DNA of 64,000 bases from Otis tarda (GCA_026413225.1 CM048557.1:57836987-57900986), one strand, 5' to 3'; shown: positions 11,466-23,551, numbered from the stretch's first letter. Notes: generated by a model from the letters alone, not told the origin. Translations and numbers: made by a program.

Positions 11466-11476
11466 ATGAGGTGAGT
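11466..11476 (+). other. Splice donor with an ATG five bases upstream
   Basis: ATGAG|GTGAGT: the donor matches the vertebrate consensus at all intronic positions from +1 to +6. The ATG has A at -3. If used as a start, only five coding bases lie in this exon and the second codon begins with AG. Confidence 0.6.
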
Positions 11477-12001
11477 GCGGGCGGCGGGGGATGCGCAGCG
11501 CCGCGGGGTTGGGGGGTCGTGTGGGTGTCCGCGGGCCCCCCGCGATGGTGTCACGCCGTGGGGGGGTGGGGATTTCCTGCGCGAGTGGAAGGCGGAGGGG
11601 AGGTTAAGCAATGCGGCGCTTCCCAGTCCTTCACCGGATGGATAATGCGAGTGGGTGGTGACATTTCTGGCATGTTTGACTGTCAGCGCCTAAATCCACA
11701 TGACAGATTACCTCGGCGGTTACAAAAGGCTGTGAGGGCTTTGAAAATAACGCTGCGATGCCCGACCGGGGATGCTGCCTGGCGCGGGTTTGGGGAGGTG
11801 AGCCCGGACAGCGATCCCTCCGGGCGGGGCGGGGAGGGGAGGGAGGGGCTGCCGGCGGGGGAGGAGGTGCAGTTTCCCCCAAACATCCAGCACAGGTCGT
11901 GCCTGGTCTCCCGGAGACTCCCTCTGTCAGGCAGGGAGTGCTCCAGTGCTCCAACTAGTAGTTTTCCCGAGGTCGGTTTGTCTATTATGAATCTGAAAAG
12001 C

Positions 12002-12021
12002 AAAAAAAAAAAAAAAAAAAA
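12002..12021. repeat. A20 homopolymer
   Basis: Twenty consecutive A residues follow a unique sequence with no recognisable LINE or SINE. It inflates a 403-codon artefactual frame that runs out of the CpG island. Confidence 0.9.
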
Positions 12022-12688
12022 GCAAAACCCCCCAAGATTTCCTGCAGCTAGAGAAGTGCCTGGTGGAAGGAAGGAAGATGTTACTTGTTTTAGTTTGTAC
12101 TCTTCCAAACCTCTCTTGTTCCTCATTTATTCAAGAGTTCACTTGAGCTGTCAGTATCTCGGAGCAACCCAGCCTCTGATTCATCTCCTAATACTAGTGA
12201 TTCTTTCCATTTAATGATTACCTTTAGCAAAGTAAAACCGCTTTGAGCAGAAAGCTTAAAAATGGAAATAAGAATTTGAAGCCGGATACCTTTCGGTGGT
12301 GCCTGATCCCTGAATTGCAAGGTTGGCATTGCTCCGAGGAAGTGCAGTGGAAGTCTAAAAACCTTCACTTTAATTTACAGTTGCATGTACTCCTGACACT
12401 ACCATGTGTGCCGAAGGCTTGATAATACATTACTTGATTTATTAATTTATCTTACCATTAGTTTTTTTCACTTGCTTGAAATTATGTTTTTGGAGAGGGC
12501 CAAAAGCAGACGAGCTTGAGGTGTCGTGTGTGTGGTGGCCCAGACCCCTCTGGTCTCCATGCAAAAGGTGTCTCTCCATCACTCTCACCTGGACTGATGA
12601 CAATGCTGCTCTGAGACCTCCAGAGATCAAACACCACAGACGGCAGCGGAGTTTTCCCTTGCTCCCTCCCATTCAGTTAGTAGCCCAA

Positions 12689-12733
12689 TTGGTAGAGCTC
12701 TTCCCTCCGTGAGGAAGGGTTGGTAGAGCTCTT
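12689..12733. repeat. Duplicated 14-mer, period 31
   Basis: TTGGTAGAGCTCTT occurs at 12689-12702 and again, exactly, at 12720-12733, separated by a short partly self-complementary spacer (CCCTCCGTGAGGAAGGG). Confidence 0.8.
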
Positions 12734-14533
12734 TTTCTGATGAAGACAGAAAGGTGACTTTCTGACTTCATGAGCACATCGTTCACCCTCCGAGGAGGCA
12801 CCGCGGGCTGGCTGGAAGGCTGAAACAATTTTGAGTTTCTCCCAATGAAAGTACCCTGCTTCACATGAACTTCCGCACTTGGTGATTATGCTTTTTTGTT
12901 GGAAAAGGTGGCAGGAAAGAGAGAGACCTACAAAGTGAATTAGGGAATGCTAATGCACCCAAAGTGATCCCCATTGTGAGAGCTAGGGCACTCTCAGAGG
13001 AGGTATGAGCTGCAGAGCATTTTGGAAAGAAAAAGCAGCTGAACTCCAGGAGAGGCTCCAGGACTTCCCGTGTCCTCACTTGTGACAGTGATGGATGGGG
13101 TGCTTCTCTGGGATGGACACCTAATGCCAGGCTGCATGGCATCTAGGTAAAGGAGCTGGCACCTGAAATTGGGCTATGTGCGCTCTGGGCGCTGCTTTGA
13201 ATGGCTGCCCTTTCCCCAAAGACGCGCGGCATCTGCAGGTGTATCGCACCTAAAATATTTATTTTCCTGGCCTATACAGTTATTACTGAATAGTTTGTAC
13301 CTGTCAGTAAATAAATGTATGCAAATCACCTAAGGCCTTTTTTTCAGTAACAATTCTTGTTTAATAAATAGAAGCTATATAATTCCAAAACACCCTGCCA
13401 GACTATACAATCATTTAATAAAAACCTTCTTAAAACATTTGCTTAGCCATGTGTGTTTTATTTATATTGCTTTTTGTGGTGAATAGATTTCAGTGCTTTT
13501 CTTTGCACAACTGCATTTATGTGATGGTTTCCATTTTTTGATAATTTCTTTATGTCTTCATCTAAAAGTGTGTGTCTAGTGGGTGTACCACAGGTTTTAC
13601 TAATAGAACAGATCATAATAGATTTTCTGTCTCAAAAGTGGATTAGGATGCCTGCGTGGAAAATGTTAAAGTGCAGAGGTGTTATTACTTCTTGGAATAT
13701 AAAAATATTCCTTAAGTACAATAAATAGGGAGGTTATTCTACAGCAAATATTCATTTATTCGTGGAAGTAACAGAATTAGCTCATATTTGGGAAAACATC
13801 TATGAATATTGCTGTAGATGAAAATAAAATTTCTACATTCTGTCAGAAAAGGTGTGACCTTGCATTTCTTAGTCATAAATGTAGTTTATAAGGCATCTAT
13901 GTTTCAGTGGTCTCTGTTATTAAAAGTAAAAGCTACCTATAGCATTTTGAGTGCATCCCTGAATAAAAAATCGTTGTGTCTGTCTCTGTGCCGTGGCTGT
14001 CAGGAGTGCAAGCTGGGTCTCAGTGCTGTGGTCCTGAGGGCAGTGGTAGGGGGAAAGCTCTTTTTTTTTTTTCTAAACAGAACATACAGTGAATATCCAG
14101 AGATGGAAACAACCTCTAAAAGGGATTATTCAGATTAAAACTCTGCTTTTGTGGGAATATATGCTTTAATCAAACACAAGGTAGTGAGTTCTGTACAGAA
14201 GTTACTGGAGAAAATGGTATCCCTTAGCACCTTAACCTTTGTAGAGTTCTCTAGCTAAAGTCAACCTTCATGTTCTGGCATTTCTGCATAGCTGCCAACT
14301 GGAAATCCTAAAAAACTGTTGTATTTAGCCCTGATTTAAAGAGATGGAGCAACACCCTGAGAAAAAGAGAACTGAATATTCATAGTATAAGCTTGTTTTA
14401 ATAACAGAAAATGTATATACATCATTCTTCTTCAGCCTTTTCTTTTCCAGTATAAACAAGCAAAGTATTTACATTTCTTCCAGTAAATACGACGTGTTGA
14501 GCATTTCATTGTCTTCCACATTTTCTATTCATT

Positions 14534-14578
14534 AAGCAGTTCATGACATAACTCAAGCAGTTCATGAGATAACTCAAG
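14534..14578. repeat. 21-bp tandem duplication, 2.1 copies
   Basis: AAGCAGTTCATGACATAACTC at 14534-14554 is followed directly by a copy with one substitution (C to G) at 14555-14575. A simple local duplication. Confidence 0.9.
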
Positions 14579-15333
14579 ATAATTCAAAGGCATTGCCAAT
14601 GCTTTTAGTTTGCTGGGAGCTGTACGTATGCAGTGTTATTTTTATGTTTTCTTTCTCTTTACTGTTTCTTCCTGTTTGCATCTGTAACAAATCAGAGAGA
14701 ACATGCTGTTTGTGTTTATGAGGTCATCAGAACTGGGGTTACTGATCTGACTGGGCTAGTGGCCTGTGTAGCCCTGTGTACTGTCTCCTGCAGGAAAGTA
14801 GTAGCGTCCCCTGAGGTGGATAATAAAATCCAGTTGTCTATAAAGTGTCTTTTAACCTTGTCACTTAGTAGTTGATTTCTGAGCTGGAGCAATACACTTG
14901 TAACTTAGCTAAGTTTTGTTTAGGTTTAGGTTTAGGTTTGCACCCTTTTGAGCCAAGCCTGTGCTACACAGTTCTGCCAGTGTCACTCCGTGAGAAAACA
15001 CCCAGCCCTTTGGCTGTCACGGTTTCATCAGCAAAATCCCAAGTGTGGCTACCATGCTGCTGATAGAAAATTGCTTTTGTTAGCTCAGCTTAGATCTTTA
15101 GAGGGGCAGTTTAGCTCTAGCTGCAGACAAACTCCTGTGTCAGCAAATTTTGGACCACAGCAGAAGGTCACACCACGCAGCCTATGGCCATGCAAAGGCA
15201 GCAGCAGCGGCTCATTGGGAACCGAGCGATGCTGGGTTTCCATCAATGTACCCTTACTGTCAGGAAGTATGAGCAGGCAGGCCAGTTGTACCTCTTTTAT
15301 ACTAATTATTATTCTGTATACTTCAAAAATAAA

Positions 15334-15628
15334 CAGGGAAAAACTCTTCAGTAGGGCCTGTTGTGACAGGACAAGGGGTAATGGTTTCAAAATAGAGGGA
15401 GGTAGATTCAGATTAGATATTAGGAGAAAAATTTTTACACTGAGGGTGGTGGAACACTGGCACAGGTTGCCCAGAGAGGTGGTGGATGCCCCATCCCTGG
15501 AAACATTCAAAGCCAGGTTGAATGAGGCTCTGAGCAACCTGATCTGGTTGGGAGATGTCCCTGCTCCTTGCAGGGGGGTTGGACTGGATGACCTTTAAAG
15601 GTCTCTTCCAACCCAAACCATTCTATTA
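15334..15628 (+). mobile_element. CR1 LINE 3' fragment
   Basis: It matches the last 300 bp of avian CR1: ORF2 C-terminal codons ([20 protein letters not shown], then [20 protein letters not shown]) and the 3' end CAACCCAAACCATTCTATTATG. It is strongly 5'-truncated. The upstream frame running into it from 14948 is unique DNA fused by chance. Confidence 0.93.
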
Positions 15629-17014
15629 TGCATTTCCCCTCTCTAAAACAAAGCATAAACTCTGGACATCTTTTTGTGCGTTCCCTCTTTTTTTTTTAAA
15701 AGTTTTGTGTTCTTGTCATGGTATAAAGGAGGCTGAAAGTAACCTCTCAGGTGAGGGTGTGCAGGTCTGTTTAATTCAATGTTGTTGTTTTCTGTGATGT
15801 TTCACTTCTCTTCTTTCCTGGATCACCCAGGCTGTGTTAAACAACAGATGCCCTAATGCAGAGCAGCTCCGTTAGCAGTGTGTTGCAATTTGAGGTGTCT
15901 GCATAGTCTTTCTTTGTACTTGGCTAGGTGCTTCCTTTGGACAGTACTGTACTTCTCTCTGTGTATTTGTAAGTATTTCTTGTGAGAAATCATCAAAATC
16001 TTTTCAGAAGTGCAAGAACAGTTCAGGCTCAAATAATTTCCTGTATCTTGCAGGTTTGCACTTCTGTGATTTCTTTCCTCTTTTTCTTGCTATCCATCAT
16101 AATTTCTCTCAATTCTGGGCACTCTGTAAGGTCAGTGGCATTCAACCTCTTTAGAAAAGATTTCTAAAGCTGCTGCCAAAATAAAATTAATCCTGACTAA
16201 TATTCAATCCTAATAATTACAGAATTAAAATAAAATAAATAGAATGAGCTGTAGATTTCCTCAGGTTTCTTTGCTGAATCTGGATCTTGATATAATCTCA
16301 TCTGCTTTCTATTTACATTTAAAAAAAAATATTAGCTGATGTTCCAGTATTGTCCTTCATCATAGTAGACAGGCAGGAAAAACTGCTCCAGCGTACATTG
16401 GTATTGCTCCTACAAGAGGATGGGGAGTTTCGCAATATATTTTCTGTTTTTTCCACAGTTAGTGTAGAACACTTGGGATCTACAGTGCTTCCCCCTCCTT
16501 CTTCTTTTTCTCAGCCACGTGTCTAGGTTCAGTTTCTCAGCAGCACCAAGGAGAGGTGGAGTACTTGTGCCACCGTTTCTTCATGTCACCCCGTTGTTTG
16601 CCCTTGGGCAGATTTCACCCACAGTCAGCTACCCAAGACTTCTATTTCACCTGCTTTTTGATCTAATGTGCCACAATGAGGGGAAGCGATTGAACCCACC
16701 CCGCTACCGTTCAGAGCTCCCACCAGGATGCGTTTGAACTGTGCACCAGTAAAGCCCCCATCCCTGCAGGACTGCAGCTGTAATGCAGCCCAGGGAGAAG
16801 ACCAGCCCAGACCTCCAGACAGGCTGCGGTGAGGCCCATGGGGTGTAAATCAGGGCAGCACACAGCGTTGCTTGGGTTAATCTACCTTGCTCCTGGCTGA
16901 TGAGCCCACAGAGACCTTTGCAGTGTAAGGACAGGCTCTTTCCCAGGACCTAGGCTAGCTGAGATGTTTCTAGCCTGCTCTGTAGGAAGCGGAGTAACCT
17001 GATGGATCAGCCGA
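15629..17014. other. Non-coding stretch
   Basis: AT-rich DNA between the CR1 fragment and the LTR. Only short frames without domains are present. No repeat or regulatory element can be named. Confidence 0.5.
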
Positions 17015-17489
17015 TGTCCTGGTTCCAGCCAGGAGAGAGTTAATTTTCACCTGAGCTGGGAGAGGAACTGGAGCTGGTGGCACCTGTGGCTCTGGGACAC
17101 AGCTGGGATAGGTTACTAATTATCCAACAGCGACAGTTTACCCAAATTGGCCAAAGGGCTATTCCATCCCCTGTGACATCATGTCCAGTATATCAGTGAG
17201 GAGGGTGCTGAGGGGAGCGTCCTGATACCTTCGAGGAAGCTGGGCATTGGATTCACTGTGAGCTACTGTACTGTAAATTAAGTGCTTCAGTATTTTCTGT
17301 TATTAGGGTTTTTTTTGTTTGTTTTCCATTTCTGTTTTCTTTTCGTCTCTTAAACTTTTTAAAAATCTCAAGCCACAAGTTTTGCCTTCTTTTCTTTACC
17401 AATTCTCCTCCCCATCCCACTGGAGGGTGAGGGGAGTGAGCGAGCGAGAGACTACGTAGCTTGGTCCTGAGTGGGGCTGAACTATGACA
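17015..17489 (+). mobile_element. Solo LTR of an ERVL-type endogenous retrovirus
   Basis: The element begins TGTCCTGGTTCCAGCC and ends CTATGACA, so it has the TG...CA termini of an LTR. It contains the segment TTGGCCAAAGGGCTATTCCA and a GTGACATCATG...GTATAT promoter-like region, then a C-rich tail with GGGGAGTGAGCGAGCGAG. This arrangement is what I know from bird ERVL LTRs. No internal gag or pol sequence or second LTR follows, so it is a solo LTR left by recombination. The flanking five bases are GCCGA and GCCAG, at best an imperfect target-site duplication. Age is moderate, with several small deletions and substitutions expected. Confidence 0.85.
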
Positions 17490-18613
17490 GCCAGCATGTT
17501 CTCCTGGTGATGGTTCCATGCTCATGAGTGTACATGCTCATCATCCAGTAACACTCAAAGTGTGTCTCAGTCTAGGGTGTGACCATGTGAAATTGAAAAC
17601 AGTCTACATTTGGACTTTTTTTTTTTTCTTTTTAATTTCTGGGGTATTTAGCATGGCAGACTGTTTCTTCCCGTGAGACTTTGCATTTTTGCACTGAGCA
17701 AACACTCGGAATGGTATTGACAGTCTTTCAAAAATGATTCTTCACTTGAGAGTTATAAAAGCATTAAGAATATCTATTTTCATTAATCACAGGAGACAGA
17801 CTGGGCAAGTCTTTATGAAAAATTTGAGCCTGGAAATCTCCTTCGCATCTCTGATTATCCAAAGTGCCTTTCTGTAACATCACAACAGTAGTGAAGCATT
17901 ACATTTCACTGGATGTTTCACAGTCCTGAAGTGGGAGAGACATGTGGGGCCCAGAAATTTTTGATTTTCCTTCTTGAAGTAGGCATTCAAGCCTTACATT
18001 TGTTTCAAGTTCAGTGTTAGTTTATATGTTTCTTCTGAGTTCTCATTCCTCCTCCCCTCATCTGTGCCAAGTTAGCCGTTTGTGGTGTGGTAGGGTGAAC
18101 TGGCTCGTGAAGTCTTTACATACAAAGACAGTAGAAAAGAAAATTCACATTTTTCATACACAAAGGATGCATCTACAGGGTAGGAGCAAGCAGGAAGCTG
18201 AAAGGTTCAGGCAGTGCTCGCCGGCACCACCGGAAATGCTTGTGACACGGTTTCTCCAGGGAATGCTATGACTACGAATTAAAATTTGGCTTTTACTGAG
18301 ATGCTACTCCTCCTCTTCCTCTTACCCACTGCAGACCCTGCCACCCAGGCTTCCCAGTGCTTGCATTACAAACTGTGTAGCCTAGCTGGTAGCACGGGTG
18401 AGCATTTTCTATCTACTAACCATACTTCCAGTCCAAACAAGGTATTCTCCACCTGGATTTATGATGGAGAGGTTTTTTTCCCCTGAGTTATACATGCTGT
18501 CAACCAGGAATTCAACGCCTTGCTTCACATCACTAAACCTCCCTCCCTGCCTGAACTTCCTACAAGCTTTCATGTGACCATGCTGATAGTCAGCAGCAAG
18601 ACTGGGCCTATTT
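17490..18613. other. Non-coding stretch
   Basis: Unique AT-rich sequence with a T-rich tract near 17620. No gene or named repeat is recognised. Confidence 0.5.
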
Positions 18614-19230
18614 CACAGAATCACAGAATGCTTTGTGTCGGAAGGGACCTTTGAAGATCATCTAGTCCAACCCCCTGCTGTGGGCAGGGACATCATTCAC
18701 TAGATCTCGTTGCTCAAAGCTCCATCCAGGGCTGGGACATCCACAACTTCTCTGGCCAACCTGTTCTAGTGTCTCGCCACTCTCATCACAAAATATTTCT
18801 TCCTTATGTCTAATCTAAACCTACCCTCTTTCAATTTAAAACTGTTACCCCTTGTCCTGTTGCTACAGGTCCTAGTAAAAAAGTCTTCATCTTTCTTATA
18901 AGCCCCCTTTAAGTACTTGAAAGGCTGCATTAAGCCTTTAATTCTCCAGGCAATGCCCTCAGCCTTTCTTCATAGGAGAGGTGCTCCAGCCCTTTGATCA
19001 TCTTCATGGCCTCCTCTGGACTCGCTCCAACAGCTCCATGTCCTTTTTATGTTGGGGGCTTCAGAACTGGACGCAGTACTGTGGGTGGCATCTCACGAGA
19101 GCGGAGTAGAGGGGCAGAATCACCTCCCTCGACCTGCTGGCCACGTTCCTTTTGATGCAGCCCAGGATGCAGCTGGCTTTCTGGGCTGCAAGCACACATT
19201 GCTGGGTCATGTCCATGTTCTGGTTTATTC
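18614..19230 (-). mobile_element. CR1 LINE 3' fragment, older copy
   Basis: It reads as the reverse complement of a CR1 3' end, starting CACAGAATCACAGAATG at its 3' terminus and reaching the MTQQCVLAAQKASCILGCIK region of ORF2. It is more diverged than the copies at 9.7, 27 and 32 kb. The ORF2 frame is broken by an in-frame TGA just after YCVQF (near 19061), where other copies have TGG, and by further indels. It therefore represents an older or different CR1 subfamily. Confidence 0.92.
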
Positions 19231-21080
19231 TCTGAAAACCCCTCACCGTTAAGTGCAGATCTTGTTTGCGTGAGCAATTCATTCAGGCAGTAGGTGTCAT
19301 TCCTGCAACTTGAGATCTCCTAGTTTTCTTCTCTGTTTCTTCAGCTTCACATACGTGCCAGGATGAATAGACATGTTTTTCTATGATTTACTGAAAAAAA
19401 AATAAAAGAAAGCTGTGTAGAGCACCTTGGCTTAATAGAGTACCACGAATTGTAGCACGCAGCAGGTGCAGGCGTGGGTAGATGCTCCAGCAAGGGGGAT
19501 GTAGCAGTTTGGGTCTGGCTTTGCAGTGAGGCTGTTCGTGCCTGATTCTTCTTGTTGTGGTGAGCTCCACGGTGCAGATGTGCTGTGTTTCCTCACTGGT
19601 CTGCGTCTACTAAATCTTTTAACCTTTTTGGCTTCATTTCTTTATCTGCTGGAAGATGACAATAATTACCTGAGGGGGAGTTAAGTCTCAGACTAGCGCA
19701 GGATTTAAGGGTATGCTTCAGTTTGGTCCCGTTGAAGTCCTTGCTTTGCGAGAATGGAGTCTCCTGTTCAAAAACAATTTCTGAGGATGAAGAGTGTATT
19801 TACACTAAGTACTAAGCATTACAGTACTGTTCCTTGTGTGTTGCTGTTTGTTTCTTTCTCCTCTTTCTTCTTTTCTCTTTCCCATCATTCGCTGCTTCGT
19901 CTTAGTCAGCATGTGCATTGCTTCCTTCCTTTATTCCTCATCACTAAGCCACTCCCTCAGTAACGAGGGGATCTAGAAAATATATTGAAATGGTATTAGC
20001 AAGGAGTAGGGCCATGGCCACCATAATCCCTTTAATTGCATGCTGTATCCTTCTTTTTCCGTGGTTGTATGCAGGTCAGGAGGTTGGCTGCAGTGATGTT
20101 CCACGGGTGTGTGTTTGCATGCAGCAGGAACAGCTAAACACAACCAGGACTGTTGCATGCTCGTGGTAAAAGGTTAGGTCAAACAAGTAAATTCAAGTGA
20201 AAGAGCTGTAATTAGAAATAAGTCTGTTACGTGTGTGCGGGATAAGTAGGAATATGACTTCAGCACTGAATAGACCAGTGCTATTCAACTTGTGGTTTGT
20301 GGTCCAGAGGACATCAAAAGAGAGTTCAAAAATGCCTACAAAAAAAACTTTAAAAATCAAAAACAAGGAAGTTAAAATCATCCATATGTTTTCCTGCAGT
20401 TTGTATGTATGTACCCATGCCCATTAGCTCCTTACGTTCTTATTATCCAGTTAAAATGTTTTTGATACTAAAATAATCATTTTATTAAATGACTCTCTTT
20501 AGTCTGTCACTTTCATTCCCACCTGCCAAACAGTACTGGGATTTGAGATAATCTGTGAATTCCTTTTTTCAAAAGGATTTGCAATTTAAAATGAGAGAAA
20601 TACTGGACTAGCATATTTTGACAGAATGAGGTAACTTGAATATTCTGACTTTGTTGAGAATTAGTGTTGAGTGCTGCAGTACATTTGCATGCTAATCTTT
20701 CTATTAAATAACTAAATACATCGTCTAGGTGAATCTAAGTCAATTTTTGGTCCCACAGCTGTTGCGTTGAGAAGTAGAGATTTGAGACATCCAAATAAAC
20801 CAGCCTGGCTATTCTCAGGCAATTAATTTCTTTGAGTAGTCAGAGAGAAGATGGTCTTATATATTAATTTTGCCTGTGTGCTTGATAAAATGTCCTATAG
20901 CAGTGCCTGTTTGTTGTTTCGCTTGTCTGGTTGTAAGAACCATCTGTGAGTAGGTGGAACAAGGAGTTGTGTACCTCCATTTTGCTTCCGCACGTGCAGT
21001 GTTTTCCATTAGAGGAGTTCACTGAAGTGCTGCTTTCTCAGCTGCTACCAAAGTGATTCGTAACTCACAATACCATCTTA

Positions 21081-21166
21081 TACCTGCACCAGTAGCCCAG
21101 CATTGTGATGGATCCTCTCCATACCACCACTACCTCCACTGGTAGCTCAGTGTTGTGATGGATCCT
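21081..21166. repeat. Imperfect direct repeat, 36 bp with period 50
   Basis: Copies at 21081-21116 and 21131-21166 end in the identical TTGTGATGGATCCT and differ at six positions, five of them transitions. An old local duplication. Confidence 0.8.
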
Positions 21167-23516
21167 ACCCACAGCGTGAGGATCCTACTGACTCTTGGCT
21201 TTGTATTTATTTGTTTTAATTGGCGTTGAGCTAACACAAATTCAAACACTAGTGAACAGCATATGAATCACATACAACTGCCACCAAGATTGCCATGGCA
21301 AGTGGTGATCCCCAGGGCTCATCGTACACCCTGGAGCAGTCCAGAGAAGTGCCTTGCTGTACCTGCAAGTCAGCCTCGGGATGGCCATCTGCCTCCATCC
21401 TCAGAGATTTCAGCTGCCCACATCTAATGCCCACATCTAAGGCAGGAGGAAAGCTGGCTGATGGTACGGCATTAAGGTCCTAATCTTGAAAAGACTTGTA
21501 CGCATTCTTGCCCCTATTACTGGGAACAGCATCCTTGATGTTTGTGAACCTAATGACCGTTGTGATAAGACCACTGACCGTAAAAAATCTAAGTACATGT
21601 GCAAGTATTGACAGGATTGGGTCTAATGGAACAGTGAAGGCTTGCTTCTTCATTTGAGGGCAAAGCTCTACGAGGGAAATTTTGTAGCTTTTAGGAAGGG
21701 AGCCAAAGTCTGCCCTATACTTGTCTTGTGTATGGAAGTCCTCACTTTTAGCATATACAAATAGGAACATAAGCATCTCTTGTTTAAAAATTTTCCCTCC
21801 CTCATATGAACAATAATTAACTGGAAGCCTGGCAGTAAGTGAAAAACAGCCCCTGCCCTTGGGGGAGTGGAGGACGCAGGTGGGCGGTACGAGGAGTAGG
21901 TTTGCTGAGGAACAGAGGGGAGGGCTGGTGGAGCCGCCCCGGTGAGGCTGGCCCTTCCGTTTTAGGGGTTCAGGAACAAAAATGTAAATAAGCAGCGAAC
22001 AGAAAGATGGGCAGAGCATTTAGCATAACTGAGGAGTGTGCGTGTAGTGGGTGGTCCCACGGGGCCTGTCGTGTTGACTCCAGGGAATGCTCCCTTAGCT
22101 TGTGATCCTCAAGATGTTGCCCAAGGATGAGCTGCGAGGGCCTGCTTGTCTCTTCTGTTCTGCCTTGCTAAACAAAAATAGTGCCAGAACTGCATGACTG
22201 CAGCCCTCTCTAGGATCTCAGAAAACCTGAGCCAGCATACTATTTTAAAATTTCATGGTATTAAATATGAGAGTGTTACAGAAATAGCAGAAGGGAGGCT
22301 GAGCCAGGCAGGAAACTAGGGGAGATGGGAATGAGTTTGTGAGAGCAACAAATGCACACCAGGATATGTCTCAAGCTGCTTGTTGGGAGGTGTGCAGGAC
22401 AAATGCCTCGCATCGTACATTTAGCTGTCACCGCTGTCCCAAGCGTGGCGGGGGCTCTGGTGTCAGTACGGTCTGGTTTAGTCAGTATTCCTGGTCTGAG
22501 AGCAGAGCAGCGTTATTTTCAGCTGGCTCCATCCCCTGAACCAGTTCGCCGTGGACCTCTGTAAACGTCTGTCAGCATCATGCCAGCGGTGCTGCGGGCA
22601 GTGGGAGGGGAGGCTGTGGTGAAGCTGGGGCACATCGGGGCAGCCCAAGTGGAAATGATGCTCCATGTCCGACCCTGCTCTTGGTGGTGACTTCATGCTT
22701 CCAGGAGCTCAAATTTAAATCACTGCACCATCTGATTAGGCCAGTGGTTTGCTAGGGATTTCCATGATAAATTGCTAAAATAATAGTCCTTCTTCCTTGC
22801 TCAGGAATGCTTTCTATGGCCTCTTATTCTTGACACCAGTATCCAATCTTTGACCTCTTTGTCACTTTGGTCAAAGTCTATCACTGCAGACATATTTGCA
22901 CCCCAATGCCAGCTGTCATCTGTTATAGCCATCAGGGTCTGTTCATCACCCTTTTGCTGCAGAGGTTTGGACACCTTTTGTGACGCTTAAAAGATGATAA
23001 TCCCGAGTGGACACTGCGAAACAAACACCGCAGCTAAAGATTCCCTGAACAAACATTTCAGAGGCACACTTGGGTATTAGAGGCTACGGTTAAGCCTGAC
23101 CTTGCTAGAGTCCTTGTCTTCTATTTGAATGCTGTGGGATTATAATCTAATATCAATTTCCATCTCTGATTCCCTTACACCCATGTCAGTGTGATAGGCC
23201 TGAACTGCAGTTCAGCTTCACAGATGGTACCTGCATCACAGAAAATATTGGATGACTAGTGCCCTAAATACGACAGAGTGCATTTGTCTACACATCTATG
23301 TATTCAGAAAAATCTCTTTAATGGTAAAAAGCATAGTCACATAAGAGGAATGTGAAGGGAGTTTGCTAGAAGACCTAGTGGTGACTTTTTAAGTGCTGGA
23401 ACAGGGTAAGCAAAATTAGAATAAGATGTTAAAACTGTAAACAAACATGACAAGTGCTTAAAGAAGTGGGCTTTTATGATTTATTGTTATGTTATTGAAA
23501 ACAACAACTTTGGTAA

Positions 23517-23551
23517 CTGACGTGTTTTCCTAGTAGTACAAAACACGTCAG
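23517..23551. repeat. Perfect 12-bp inverted repeat with 11-base loop
   Basis: CTGACGTGTTTT (23517-23528) and its exact reverse complement AAAACACGTCAG (23540-23551) flank an 11-base spacer. It could form a hairpin in RNA or single-stranded DNA. Each arm also contains an ACGTG core, giving two head-to-head bHLH/HIF or CRE half-site words. Confidence 0.75.

Larger units (their letters stand above)
11100..11470 (+). other. Putative first exon (mostly 5' UTR) of an unnamed gene
   Basis: The 3' edge is defined by GAAGATGAG|GTGAGTG, a near-perfect splice donor; the 5' edge is unknown and 11100 is only a placeholder. The exon would contain a (CA)10 tract, a 15-codon upstream ORF (11259-11306), a CCG-rich run and four GGTCCC hexamers. 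An ATG at 11466 (A at -3) lies five bases before the donor. The main start could be split across the intron there, or the whole exon could be untranslated. A second donor-like site, GAG|GTGAGC, is at 11798. I do not recognise the gene. No convincing downstream coding exon with matching phase is found in the window, implying a first intron that may exceed 50 kb. Confidence 0.55.
10880..11870 (+). promoter_or_regulatory. CpG island promoter
   Basis: Dense CpG and GC content begin near 10900 and fade after about 11870. GC boxes (GGGGCGG and variants) recur near 11130-11180, as bound by Sp1/KLF factors. No clear TATA box is visible. Such islands in vertebrates usually mark promoters of housekeeping or developmental genes. 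The consensus splice donor on the plus strand at 11471 argues that transcription runs rightward, though a divergent transcript is possible. The start site cannot be placed from sequence alone. Confidence 0.85.
11871..15333. other. Putative intron 1 (first part), no exon recognised
   Basis: After the island the sequence becomes AT-rich. It holds an A20 tract at 12002, a duplicated 14-mer at 12689/12720, an octamer ATGCAAAT at 13319 within AT-rich DNA, a T11 tract near 14061, a 21-bp tandem duplication at 14534 and a short TTTAGG run at 14919. No coding exon is recognised. Confidence 0.55.

Noticed and set aside
10465-11611. Minus-strand frames of 254 and 242 codons
   Set aside because: GC-rich DNA has few stop codons. 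The proteins are low-complexity Pro/Arg/Ala with no domain and no splice context.
11003-12214. 403-codon plus-strand open frame, the longest in the window
   Set aside because: It crosses the CpG island, the splice donor at 11471 and an A20 tract. Its Pro/Arg/Gly-rich start and Lys run are pure composition effects and no domain is present.
12681-12702. TAGCCCAATTGGTAGAGC, similar to a tRNA A-box
   Set aside because: No B-box or cloverleaf follows at the expected distance; the segment is part of a local 14-mer duplication.
14919-14936. TTTAGG repeated three times, like a telomeric repeat
   Set aside because: The vertebrate telomere unit is TTAGGG. Three TTTAGG units are a trivial simple repeat.
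14948-15598. 216-codon plus-strand frame
   Set aside because: The first 130 codons are unique non-coding DNA fused by chance to the open CR1 C-terminus beginning near 15334.
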